Assembly (NCBI RefSeq): GCF_009363095.1 | Contig: NZ_CP045296.1 | Location: forward strand, 1 to 64,000 | Length of the DNA: 64,000 nt | Direction of reading: 5' to 3' | Source: Paenibacillus cellulositrophicus | GTDB taxonomy: Bacteria > Bacillota > Bacilli > Paenibacillales > Paenibacillaceae | Shown here: positions 23,854 to 31,917 of the stretch, piece after piece | Layout of the letters: each line of letters opens with the position of its first letter | Position numbering within the stretch: position 1 is the first letter of the stretch | The notes under the pieces: generated by a model | Told to the model about the DNA's origin: nothing | Databases searched by the model: none | The model's input: only the letters and a program-made list of their open reading frames with translations | Position numbers and translations under genes: made by a program

Positions 23854-25759
23854 CAACGTCAAGCGCAACGCCAGGGCTTATTTCGCTTACTATCTCAGCA
23901 GCAGCTTTATGGTGATGGTGTTTTTTACGTATGCCTTGTTTATTTTCCATCCGGACATCAACAAGACCGAGCTTGGACACACGACGATGCTGGTCATGCT
24001 GATTATGGAGTACATCATTTACATTTTTTCATTTCTGTTTGTGCTCTACTCGATCGGGGCTTTCCTGAAGGCAAGAAACAAGGAGTTCGGCATCCTGACG
24101 ATTCTGGGGGCGGAGCAGGGCCAGATCAGCCGCCTGGTCTTCATCGAAAATATGATCATCGGCGCATCATCCATTGTGACCGGGATCGGCTGCGGCCTCA
24201 TTCTGTCCAAGCTATTCCTGCTGCTGAGCGCAAAGGTTGTGGGCATGGAGAAGCTGGGGCTGTACCTACCGGTCAAAGCGGTGCTGCTGACGGTGGCCGC
24301 GTTCGCCCTGCTGTTCATCGCTATTTCGGCGTTTACGCTGATCCTGATCCGCCGCAATCACGTCCTGCATCTGCTTCAGGGGTCGAATCGGCCGAAAACC
24401 GAGCCGAAGGCGTCCATCCTGATTTCCTTATTCGGGATCGCCCTTCTGGCCGCCGGCTATATGTCACTCCGGGTGAATCTCGTTCTCGCGGCTGTGACCG
24501 GGATTGCGGGGACGTATTTCTTTTTCACGCAAATTACCGTGCTCGTCATGCGTCTCTTGAAGCGCAGCCGCAGGTGGGTGTGGAAGGGGACGAACCTGAT
24601 CTGGATTTCGGAAATGGCCTATAAAATGAAAGACAATGCGAGAGTGCTGTTCATGGTGACGGTCGTCACTGCTATTTCCTGCATGAGTGTCGCGTTTGTG
24701 ATGTCCATCAACGAGACGAATAAAGATAATTACAGGGCGAATCCGTATGCCATCCGGCTTTTGGTGTATGATGACACAAGCTTGAAGGGTGATTTGGCGC
24801 TGATCGAGCAATCGCTGAGCCGTCAAGGCATTACCTATCAGACGATTCGTACGGAGCAATATTTTAGCGTGGTGGAAGATAGAACCTCTTCAGTCTCGGT
24901 TATGCCGCAGTCCATGTACAATCAACTGGCAGAAGCCGTCGGTGCACCGAAGGTTGGCAAGCTGGATTACCATCAGGCGGTGCATGTCATCCCTGCCACG
25001 GAGGTATCAAGGGAGCGTCCGGATTGGTACGACCTCAGGAAGATTACGCTGCGGGATACGAAAGCCAAGCTGGACATCACCGATACGATCAAGCCTGCCG
25101 TGAACGTGTCGCCTACACTCTCGGATATTCTGGTTATTTCGGATGATGAATTTCAGGCGCACAAAAAGCTCCTGTCCTCTGGACCGGAGTCATACCGGAT
25201 TCAGGGCAGTATCGTGTATTTGATTCCCGAATGGTCGACAGGCACCGTTCCAGCGGAGGGAAATCCAGAAATCAGCATTGGCATGAAGCTGAAGCAGGAG
25301 GGGATCGACAGGGAATTGAGCGGCCAATCCGAAAACATCATCAGCGCCCGGGGCGGGGATTACTACTCGCTGAGGCAGTCCTTTGCGATGATGAGCTTTG
25401 CCGGTATTTTCATTACGGCGGTTCTGTCCATTTCCTCTGCGAGCTTCCTGTATTTCAAGCTGCACCATGAGCTGACGCAAGATCAGCGGATGTACCAGTC
25501 GATGTCCAAAATCGGGCTGAAAATCCAGGAAATGAGCCGCGCCGCAACGCTGCAGATCGCCGCCTTGTTCTTCGTTCCGATCGTAGTGTCGGTCATACAG
25601 ACGCTCGTCGTGCTGAATGCCGTCCGTAAGGACTTCGGAGTCGGGGAAGTGAATTCATCCGTTCTGCTCGCTTCGATCGCTTTTGTTATTGTCCAGATGG
25701 TATACTTCCTGATCGTACGCTCGCGTTACGTTCACAAGCTCAAGCGTGTGATGGTGTAA
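23828..25759 (+). CDS. BceB-like ABC permease with large extracellular loop
   Basis: 643 residues. ATG 23828 is preceded by GGGAGGTAACGCAC. Ten membrane helices are expected: one, then three, then a central block, and after a soluble segment from about residue 320 to 530 (TEQYFSVVEDRTSSVSVM ... IVYLIPEW), the last three (SFAMMSFAGIFITAVLSI to the end). This soluble loop and the FtsX-like ends are the mark of Bce-type permeases, where the loop decides peptide specificity. The start overlaps the ATPase gene by 26 bp, so the pair is translated together. Probably a resistance and sensing component for bacitracin- or lantibiotic-like compounds. Confidence 0.92.
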   Translation: MSFPQFAFNNVKRNARAYFAYYLSSSFMVMVFFTYALFIFHPDINKTELGHTTMLVMLIMEYIIYIFSFLFVLYSIGAFLKARNKEFGILTILGAEQGQISRLVFIENMIIGASSIVTGIGCGLILSKLFLLLSAKVVGMEKLGLYLPVKAVLLTVAAFALLFIAISAFTLILIRRNHVLHLLQGSNRPKTEPKASILISLFGIALLAAGYMSLRVNLVLAAVTGIAGTYFFFTQITVLVMRLLKRSRRWVWKGTNLIWISEMAYKMKDNARVLFMVTVVTAISCMSVAFVMSINETNKDNYRANPYAIRLLVYDDTSLKGDLALIEQSLSRQGITYQTIRTEQYFSVVEDRTSSVSVMPQSMYNQLAEAVGAPKVGKLDYHQAVHVIPATEVSRERPDWYDLRKITLRDTKAKLDITDTIKPAVNVSPTLSDILVISDDEFQAHKKLLSSGPESYRIQGSIVYLIPEWSTGTVPAEGNPEISIGMKLKQEGIDRELSGQSENIISARGGDYYSLRQSFAMMSFAGIFITAVLSISSASFLYFKLHHELTQDQRMYQSMSKIGLKIQEMSRAATLQIAALFFVPIVVSVIQTLVVLNAVRKDFGVGEVNSSVLLASIAFVIVQMVYFLIVRSRYVHKLKRVMV

Positions 25760-25766
25760 AATTAAG

Positions 25767-25812
25767 AAAACCGTCTCCCTTCCGGTACATCCGGTGTGGA
25801 GGCGGTTTTTTT
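25767..25812 (+). terminator. terminator of the BceAB-type operon
   Basis: AAAACCGTCTCC and GGAGGCGGTTTT arms with a 19-base loop and continued T-tract, 8 bp after the permease stop. Confidence 0.85.
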
Positions 25813-25913
25813 CATAAACTCGAAGTCCGGAAAATCATGGCTGAGCTGAGGTCCGTACCAAGTAACGGACTCAAACGATTTGGGCGCGGGATCGGCTTGC
25901 TCCGGGTGAGCCC

Positions 25914-26268
25914 TCAGTCTGCTTGCTTTGCCAAGTTCATTTCCGTGCACATCAGAATAAAAGCGCCGGCGCCGTGGAGGTCGTTCTCGCTCGTAGGACG
26001 GGCAATGTAGTGGGCGTAGTCCCCAATGCCTGTCCCGATGCAGATTTGACCGATGATCACGCGGCCGTTCTCGTCAAATTTCAGCGTGTCGATGACGCCC
26101 TGGTATCCTTTCCAGGCGTACTCTAGATAACTTTCGTCCAAATAACCGCACCGCACCGCTTTGGCAATGGCGTGTACATACAGGGCGGTACAGGAACTTT
26201 CCAGCCAGTTGTCCGGACGGTCGCCCTTGTCGACAACCTGGTACCATAAGCCTGAAGTTGAGGGTAAA
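25914..26268 (-). pseudogene. C-terminal remnant of a GH105 unsaturated rhamnogalacturonyl hydrolase
   Basis: Read leftward, the frame from about 26268 gives LPSTSGLWYQVVDKGDRPDNWLESSCTALYVHAIAKAV followed by RCGYLDESYLEYAWKGYQGV and GTGIGDYAHYIARPTSENDLHGAGAF, the end of a YteR/YesR-type GH105 enzyme. A TAA lies just upstream in frame and there is no N-terminal half, so only about 115 of the usual 350-380 residues remain. The catalytic aspartate region is missing and it cannot work. It is a decayed relic next to an intact GH88 locus 3 kb away. 26269-26384 shows nothing coding. Confidence 0.85.
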
Positions 26269-26384
26269 TCTTATTGCCAGGAAGGTGGGTTTCGGGAGCG
26301 TTACGCATTTTGGCCGGGTGTTCAAATCGGTTACGGGACATGCGCCTTTATATTATAGAAAGGGAAAATAAACATGATCCTGCA

Positions 26385-26412
26385 TTGACAATTTCCTTCC
26401 CGGGGTTATAAT
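26385..26412 (+). promoter_or_regulatory. promoter of the rhodanese-like gene
   Basis: TTGACA (26385-26390) and TATAAT (26407-26412) with a 16 bp spacer. A start near 26419 gives a leader of about 130 bases, which includes a small hairpin CAGCA-CTA-TGCTG. Confidence 0.65.
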
Positions 26413-26549
26413 CAAATTTGTTAATGACTTATAGAAAATGTTAATGGATGCTTGTCCGATTAGCGCCTTTTGCTGTATGGCAGCACTATGCTGCTGTGAA
26501 GGGCTAAGGACATGATCCCTCGCTACAATATAACCAGGGAGGAAAGCGG

Positions 26550-26963
26550 ATGATTTGGTTGTTGCTGGCAGCCGTTATCGTCATTGGAGTATGGCTGCTC
26601 CGGAATATCCTGCCTGTCCATGGTCTTACGCCCATCCGTCCCGACGATTTGAAGGTCATCGCCAGGGATCAGGAAGACATCAAAATGCTGGACGTGAGAG
26701 ATCCGGTGGATTATTTGCGGGAGCATGAGAATGGCACGGTCAATATTTCGCTGGGCCGGCTGCCGTATCTTTGGAAAAAGGAGCTCTCCACCTCCGAGCC
26801 GGTTGTGATTCTGGGCGGCAGCAGTCGGCAGAGCAAACAGGCGGCCCGATTCTTGAAACGGGTCGGCTTCCGTCAGTTGTATATCATCAAGGATGAGCCG
26901 GGACGGAAGAACCGCCAGGGCCAGACGGGGACGGCGGTATGCTGCTCCGATTGCTGCCGCTGA
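26550..26963 (+). CDS. membrane-anchored rhodanese-like protein without catalytic Cys
   Basis: 137 residues. One N-terminal membrane helix (residues 1-18) precedes a rhodanese-fold domain (LTPIRPDDLKVIARDQEDIKMLDVRDPVDYLREHENGTVNISLGRLP). The loop where an active rhodanese has its cysteine reads ILGGSSRQSKQ, so there is no persulfide site there. The C-terminus ends in CCSDCCR, four cysteines that could take over sulfur or metal binding. ATG 26550 has GGGAGGAAAGC upstream. It is alone between a promoter and a strong terminator. Perhaps a redox or metal-handling derivative of the rhodanese fold; this is inference. Confidence 0.75.
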   Translation: MIWLLLAAVIVIGVWLLRNILPVHGLTPIRPDDLKVIARDQEDIKMLDVRDPVDYLREHENGTVNISLGRLPYLWKKELSTSEPVVILGGSSRQSKQAARFLKRVGFRQLYIIKDEPGRKNRQGQTGTAVCCSDCCR

Positions 26964-27013
26964 TAGGAAATAAGCAATAAACGCAGGCATACGTTAGAAT
27001 TTCAGCCGGCAAG

Positions 27014-27048
27014 CCCTCAAAGACAGTGCGTCTTTGAGGGTTTTTTTT
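27014..27048 (+). terminator. terminator of the rhodanese-like gene
   Basis: CCCTCAAAGAC (27014-27024) and GTCTTTGAGGG (27030-27040) then eight T. Confidence 0.9.
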
Positions 27049-27091
27049 GTTTAGAGATATCCGGTTGAATAAACATGGTGGCAAAAAGGGC

Positions 27092-27706
27092 TCACGTTTC
27101 CGACCGGAAGGTCGCTCCCAACGGATCTCCCAGACCGAAGTAGTGACGAAAATTGTAAATGAGCGGATTCCAGCGCCGGGGGTCGATATGATGTTCTCCA
27201 ATAAGGATGTCGTCATGGGCATGGACCCGGACGGCACGGGTTTCCACGATCGCGAAGAACGGATCGTATTCCGGCACCGTCATCCGCTGAACCTGTGCTT
27301 CAATCTGGAGCGGGCATTCGGATATGCGCGATGGCTGCACGGCCTCGGAATCGACGGGGGTGAAGCCGCCTGCGGCGAACTTATTCTTTTCGTGCGTAAA
27401 CCCCATGGCTTCCTTGAACTCAGGGACAACAGTCCTCCCGGTATAAGGGGCGATTCGCTCCACGTTCTCCCACAGCGGGGCGGAAGGAAGATTGATGACG
27501 CATTCCGGGTGAAGGTTCAAATTATCATAAGCTTTGCTGCTCGTTGAAATGCCCAGGACGATGTTGTCCCCCAGCGCAAAGGAAGAAGAGATCGGGCTGA
27601 TATTGGTTGTGTGGTCTTCGTTACGCGTGGTGATCAGGATGACAGGCATGCCGTAATATAAAATTTTCGGGGTGATGGCACGGGTTTGCGGGTCTGCTGC
27701 AGTCAT
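27092..27706 (-). CDS. flavin reductase-like FMN-binding protein
   Basis: 204 residues with the split-barrel flavin-binding fold: YYGMPVILITTRNEDHTTNISPISSSFALGDNIVLGISTSSKAYDNL at the N-terminus is the FMN-binding start. Members act as flavin reductases or flavoredoxins, and often as partners of two-component oxygenases. Read leftward from ATG 27706, with AAGGAGGCG 9 bp upstream, and divergent from an ArsR-type regulator gene. The 96 bp between them holds a clear palindrome (27742-27767), so the regulator probably controls this gene. Confidence 0.85.
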   Translation of the reverse strand: MTAADPQTRAITPKILYYGMPVILITTRNEDHTTNISPISSSFALGDNIVLGISTSSKAYDNLNLHPECVINLPSAPLWENVERIAPYTGRTVVPEFKEAMGFTHEKNKFAAGGFTPVDSEAVQPSRISECPLQIEAQVQRMTVPEYDPFFAIVETRAVRVHAHDDILIGEHHIDPRRWNPLIYNFRHYFGLGDPLGATFRSET

Positions 27707-27741
27707 ATGGCAAAACGCCTCCTTGTTGATATGTACTTGAA

Positions 27742-27767
27742 CATTGTAACCGGTTCATATTACAATG
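27742..27767. promoter_or_regulatory. palindromic operator between flavin reductase and ArsR-type genes
   Basis: CATTGTAA (27742-27749) and TTACAATG (27760-27767), perfect 8 bp arms 10 bp apart, in the middle of the divergent intergenic region. Size and symmetry fit a winged-helix dimer. Confidence 0.65.
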
Positions 27768-27802
27768 ATCATCGAAATGTGGAATGCAAAGGAGGGGGCA
27801 GG

Positions 27803-28492
27803 ATGAAGGCAGGACCGATTGCGGCTCATCCCGCGGCCATGATCAGCGATCCTTCGCGTGCGGCGATGCTGACCGCCATGATGGACGGACGGTTCCATCC
27901 GGCGAGCGAGCTGGCTTATATGGCGGGAATCAAGCCGCAGACGGCGAGTTACCATTTGGCCAAGCTGGAAGAAGCGGGGATGATCGCCATGCATAAGCAG
28001 GGAAGGCACCGGTATTACGGTTTGAAGAGCCATGATGTGGCTGCGGTGGTGGAGACGCTGCTGTTGCTTGCGCCGCCGGTTGAGATCAAGTCGCTGAGGC
28101 AATCCGAGGAAAACCGCCACCTGCGGCGGGCGAGAACCTGTTACGATCATGTCGCCGGAGACCTTGGCATCCGCCTGAGGGACGCGATGATCGAAGCCGG
28201 CGTCATCCGCGAGGAAGCGGACGCCTTTGCTGTTACCGGGGAAGGGGGCGCCTTCTTCGAACATATGGGCATCGATGTGGAAGCGGTCCGGAAAAAGCGG
28301 CGCAGCTTCTGCAGCAAATGCCTCGATTGGAGCGAGCGCACGCCGCATTTGGCCGGCTCCTTGGGCAGCGCGATGCTTGAGCGGCTGCTCGAGCTGCGAT
28401 GGCTGCGGCGCATGGAAGGAACGCGGGCGCTGCACATTACCGACGAAGGATCCCGCGGATTGCGGGCAACTTTTCATATCGAGATCCCCTGA
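27803..28492 (+). CDS. ArsR-family winged-helix regulator with extended C-terminus
   Basis: The first 85 residues are an ArsR-type winged helix (SDPSRAAMLTAMMDGRFHPASELAYMAGIKPQTASYHLAKLEEAGMIAMHKQGRHRYYGL). The remaining 140 residues are an uncommon extension with a CYDHVAGDLGIRLRDAMIEAG motif and CSKCLDWSERTPHLAGSLGSAM, typical of the YdfF/YceK-like long ArsR proteins. CSKC may be a metal or redox sensing site. ATG 27803 has AAAGGAGG 7 bp upstream. Divergent from the flavin reductase gene with a palindromic operator between, so likely autoregulatory and redox-linked. Confidence 0.88.
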   Translation: MKAGPIAAHPAAMISDPSRAAMLTAMMDGRFHPASELAYMAGIKPQTASYHLAKLEEAGMIAMHKQGRHRYYGLKSHDVAAVVETLLLLAPPVEIKSLRQSEENRHLRRARTCYDHVAGDLGIRLRDAMIEAGVIREEADAFAVTGEGGAFFEHMGIDVEAVRKKRRSFCSKCLDWSERTPHLAGSLGSAMLERLLELRWLRRMEGTRALHITDEGSRGLRATFHIEIP

Positions 28493-28530
28493 CCCTGAAC
28501 TTCAAACGATCCGTGTATTGCAGAGCTTTC

Positions 28531-28559
28531 ACGAGCCGTCGCAGCCGGGTCGTTTTTTT
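28531..28559 (+). terminator. terminator after the ArsR-type gene
   Basis: ACGAGCCG (28531-28538) and CGGGTCGT arms with one mismatch, followed by seven T. The rest of 28560-28793 shows no further signal besides the ribosome binding site of the next gene. Confidence 0.65.
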
Positions 28560-28793
28560 CGTGCTCGGCTCGATGCCGCTGCAGGTTTGTAGACCTTGTA
28601 GACATCGGTTTCGATCCCGGCTTGAAGACTTTCCTGACGTTTTTTTCGGAGACCGACGAATTTTCATATCCTGCTGCAACCAGAAAAAACGGCAGTGTTA
28701 CCACGAATAACGGCGATTGTGGAGATTGCATGGCCTGTTTACAATTCAGTTCATGACGAACGCCAATTTCAACAATCATGGAGGGTGGCAGCG

Positions 28794-29981
28794 ATGAAGC
28801 AGGTGAAGGACGAGGACATCAAGAATTCAGGGAGGTATAAGGAGGACTCCGGGCTTACGCGGGAAAGGTGCTTGGAGGCTATGGAGTTTATTCGGCGCCA
28901 GGTGGACCGGAATCTCCAGACATTTCAGGACACGTTTCCGTCGGAGGCCAGCACGAATCTGGTATACCGGCAGACTGGAAACACGGAGTGGACGCCGGCA
29001 TTCTGGACCGGGATGTTGTGGCTCGCTTACGAAACGACCGGCGATGCCAAGTACCGCGCAGCCGCGGAAGGCCAACTGGACAGCTACCGCAGGAGGGTGG
29101 AGGAACGGCGCTATACGGACACGCATGACTTAGGATTCCTTTATACGCTGTCCTGCGTGGCATCCTACAAGCTGACCGGCAGCGAAGAGGCCAAGACGCT
29201 CGCCGTTCAGGCAGCGGATCTTCTGATGGAGCGTTACTGGGACAAGGCGGGGATCATCCAGGCTTGGGGAAATCTCCAGGATCCCAGGCAGCAGGGGAGG
29301 ATCATCATTGACTGCCTCATGAATCTGCCGCTGCTGTACTGGGCATCGGACGTCACCGGTAACCCCAAATATAAGGCTGCGGCCGAGTCGCACGCCCGGA
29401 AATCGGCGGAGCACCTCATTCGGGAGGATGCGTCCAGTTATCACACCTTTTATATGGATATCGCATCGGGACAGCCAAAGTACGGCTCCACCGCGCAGGG
29501 GCATGCGGACGATTCATGCTGGTCGCGCGGACAGGCGTGGGGGATTTACGGCTTCCCGCTCTCCTACCGTTACACCGGCGATGACAGGTACCTGCAGTTG
29601 ACGTCCAGGCTGGCGAATTACTTTCTGAACCGGCTTCCGCAGGACGAGGTATGCTACTGGGATCTCGTATTTACAGAAGGGGATGAAGAGCGGGACAGCT
29701 CCGCTGCCGCGATTGCGGTCTGCGGCCTGATCGAGACCGCGGAGCATCTGCCGCTGACCGATCCGCTGAAACGGCTGTACGAAAATGCCGCGCTGCGGAT
29801 TTTGAAATCCCTGATCGATCATTATATGACCTGGCACGTGTCGGAGTCGAACGGCATTCTGCTGCACGCGGTATACAGCAAGCCGGGCGGAAACGGCGTC
29901 GACGAGTGCTGCATCTGGGGCGACTATTACATGTACGAGGCACTGGTTCGCGTAACCCGGGACTGGAAGCCGTATTGGTAG
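28794..29981 (+). CDS. GH88 unsaturated glucuronyl hydrolase
   Basis: 395 residues, an (alpha/alpha)6-barrel enzyme. DTHDLGFL places Asp112 and IIIDCLMNLPLLYW places Asp173; the 61-residue spacing is the same as the Asp88/Asp149 pair that is essential in the Bacillus GL1 unsaturated glucuronyl hydrolase. It removes 4,5-unsaturated uronic acids that polysaccharide lyases leave at the non-reducing end. No signal peptide, so it acts in the cytoplasm on imported oligosaccharides. ATG 28794 is preceded by GGAGGGTGG. It is the first gene of an operon with a GH29 fucosidase and a sugar ABC transporter. A GH105 enzyme is a less likely alternative. Confidence 0.9.
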   Translation: MKQVKDEDIKNSGRYKEDSGLTRERCLEAMEFIRRQVDRNLQTFQDTFPSEASTNLVYRQTGNTEWTPAFWTGMLWLAYETTGDAKYRAAAEGQLDSYRRRVEERRYTDTHDLGFLYTLSCVASYKLTGSEEAKTLAVQAADLLMERYWDKAGIIQAWGNLQDPRQQGRIIIDCLMNLPLLYWASDVTGNPKYKAAAESHARKSAEHLIREDASSYHTFYMDIASGQPKYGSTAQGHADDSCWSRGQAWGIYGFPLSYRYTGDDRYLQLTSRLANYFLNRLPQDEVCYWDLVFTEGDEERDSSAAAIAVCGLIETAEHLPLTDPLKRLYENAALRILKSLIDHYMTWHVSESNGILLHAVYSKPGGNGVDECCIWGDYYMYEALVRVTRDWKPYW

Positions 29982-29996
29982 AAGGGGGCAACACGT

Positions 29997-31730
29997 ATGG
30001 GAGAGCAAGAAGTGCACAAGAGAAGCGATCCGGCCACGGCATGGTGGACGGATGCGAGGTTTGGCATGTTCATCCACTGGGGACTGTACGCAGCGCTGGC
30101 CAAGGGCGAATGGGTCATGTACGCCGACAAGATCCCCGTCCGCGAGTACGAGAAGCTGGCCGGGGATTTTAATCCGCAGCAGTTTGATGCCTCGGCCTGG
30201 GTACAGCTGGCCAAAGACGCAGGGATGAAATATATCGTTATCACGGCCAAGCATCATGACGGGTTTGCGATGTTCCATTCCAAGGCCGATCCCTTTAATA
30301 TCGTGGACGCGACGCCGTTTGGGCGCGATCCATTGAAGGAGCTTGCCGAGGCTTGCCGCGAGGCGGGAATCGTACTCTGCTTTTACTATTCGCATGTGAT
30401 TGACTGGCACCATCCCCATTCGCTGCACAAAGAGTGTAACAACACCTGGGATTACAATCTGCCAGAGAAGCACTTTCCTGAATACTGGGAAGGCAAGGCG
30501 AAGCCGCAGCTGAAGGAGCTGCTAACATCCTACGGGCCGGTCGGCCTGCTCTGGTTTGATACGGCGGGCGGGTTATCGGAAGCGGACAGCCGCGATATCG
30601 TAGCCTTTGTGAAAGGTCTGCAGCCGGACTGCCTCATTAATTCCAGGGTGTCGCACTTCATCGGCATGGGCGATTATGTCTCCAAGGGCGATAACGAGAT
30701 AGGAATGAGCGGTGAAGATCAGCGCCCGTGGGAAACGCCGATGACCCTGAACCAGTCATGGGGCTACACGGACCGGGACCAGGTTTGGAAGAGTGCGGAG
30801 GCGGTGATCAAGAAGCTGGTGAATGTCATCGGCAAGGGCGGCAACCTGCTCTTGAACGTCGGTCCAACGCCGGAAGGGACGATTCCGGAGCTGTCCGCAG
30901 AACGTCTGCGGGAGGTCGGAGAATGGACGCGGCGGAATAGCGACGCCATTTACGGTACCGAAGGCAGCCCGTTTCCGGCCGAGCTGGAATTTGGAGCGGT
31001 GACAACCCGCCCGGGACGAGTGTATGTGCTCGTTCATAACGACAAATGGCCTGCGGACAGCTTGGTGATGCACGGCATCCGCGGCGAGGTATCACGTATA
31101 TACTGCCTGGCCGATCCAGAGAAAAAAGAACTTGCGTTCAGGCAATCGGTTGACGAGGGGCTCGATCTGCATGTGCTCAAGGTGGAGCTTCCAACCGAAC
31201 CGGCTGACGAGCATGTGACGGTTATTGCCCTGGAAATGGCCGGAGAGCCTGATTTCGACCGGACGTTAACGCAGCTTGACGGCGGCCGGCTGCAGCTGGA
31301 TGTCCCCCAAGCGAGCGTAACCCTTGTCAGGGAGGAAGACGAGGCAGCGGGGATTCCGGCGCTGCGGCAGGCGGAGTGGACCTTCAAGCTAGTTCAGCCG
31401 GGCACCTATGAACTGATGCTGATCAGCTTCAAGCGGCACGACCAGGATTGGCCCGGGCTGTATCCGGAACCGGTCGTCTTGGAGACGGATGGAAGCTGCC
31501 TGGTTACCGATCCGGCGGAAGACGGGGAGGATCCGGATTCTCCATCATGCCAGCATCCCTACATCCCGATACGGTCCCGATTGGGCCAAGTGACGTGGCT
31601 GGAGCCCGGAATCCATAGGCTGACGCTCCGTTCTTCCAAACTGAAGGACCCTTCTCCCAAATTCACGGAAATTTGGCATGCCGACGCGGTAAAGCTGCGT
31701 GCCGTAAGGCTTGTGCGGGTCCAGGATTAG
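29997..31730 (+). CDS. GH29 alpha-L-fucosidase
   Basis: 577 residues. DARFGMFIHWGLYAALAKGEW near residue 18 is the N-terminal GH29 signature, KYIVITAKHHDGFAMFHS follows, and LLWFDTAGG at about 184-192 places the nucleophile at Asp188. The C-terminal 220 residues form a beta-rich accessory region. It hydrolyses terminal alpha-L-fucosyl bonds, and without a signal peptide works in the cytoplasm. It follows the GH88 gene by 15 bp, so the two probably degrade one oligosaccharide carrying both unsaturated uronate and fucose. GGGGGCAAC precedes ATG 29997. Galactosidase-type side activity is known in the family. Confidence 0.92.
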   Translation: MGEQEVHKRSDPATAWWTDARFGMFIHWGLYAALAKGEWVMYADKIPVREYEKLAGDFNPQQFDASAWVQLAKDAGMKYIVITAKHHDGFAMFHSKADPFNIVDATPFGRDPLKELAEACREAGIVLCFYYSHVIDWHHPHSLHKECNNTWDYNLPEKHFPEYWEGKAKPQLKELLTSYGPVGLLWFDTAGGLSEADSRDIVAFVKGLQPDCLINSRVSHFIGMGDYVSKGDNEIGMSGEDQRPWETPMTLNQSWGYTDRDQVWKSAEAVIKKLVNVIGKGGNLLLNVGPTPEGTIPELSAERLREVGEWTRRNSDAIYGTEGSPFPAELEFGAVTTRPGRVYVLVHNDKWPADSLVMHGIRGEVSRIYCLADPEKKELAFRQSVDEGLDLHVLKVELPTEPADEHVTVIALEMAGEPDFDRTLTQLDGGRLQLDVPQASVTLVREEDEAAGIPALRQAEWTFKLVQPGTYELMLISFKRHDQDWPGLYPEPVVLETDGSCLVTDPAEDGEDPDSPSCQHPYIPIRSRLGQVTWLEPGIHRLTLRSSKLKDPSPKFTEIWHADAVKLRAVRLVRVQD

Positions 31731-31790
31731 CCGCCCGGATGAAGAAAAGTTAAGGCAGCATTAAAAAAATCAGTCCGTCATCTTACGAAA

Positions 31791-31819
31791 ATACTGCGCT
31801 CCTTTCAAAGCGGCAGTAT
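31791..31819 (+). promoter_or_regulatory. stem-loop ahead of the binding-protein gene
   Basis: ATACTGC-GCT (31791-31800) pairs with AGC-G-GCAGTAT (31809-31819) around an eight-base loop, in the 187 bp gap between the fucosidase and solute-binding protein genes. No T-tract follows, so it is more likely an mRNA-processing or attenuating element than a terminator. Confidence 0.35.
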
Positions 31820-31917
31820 CACGGGAACAGGCAGGTTCCCTATACTTTGGGTACCGGCAGCTTCACATTAAATCAGAGTCCGGTCAACTGGATTTATTTC
31901 AAAAAGGAGGCGCTTAC

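Noticed and set aside
27047..27547. 166-codon frame on the plus strand
   Set aside because: Antisense to the flavin reductase gene; begins inside terminator sequence.
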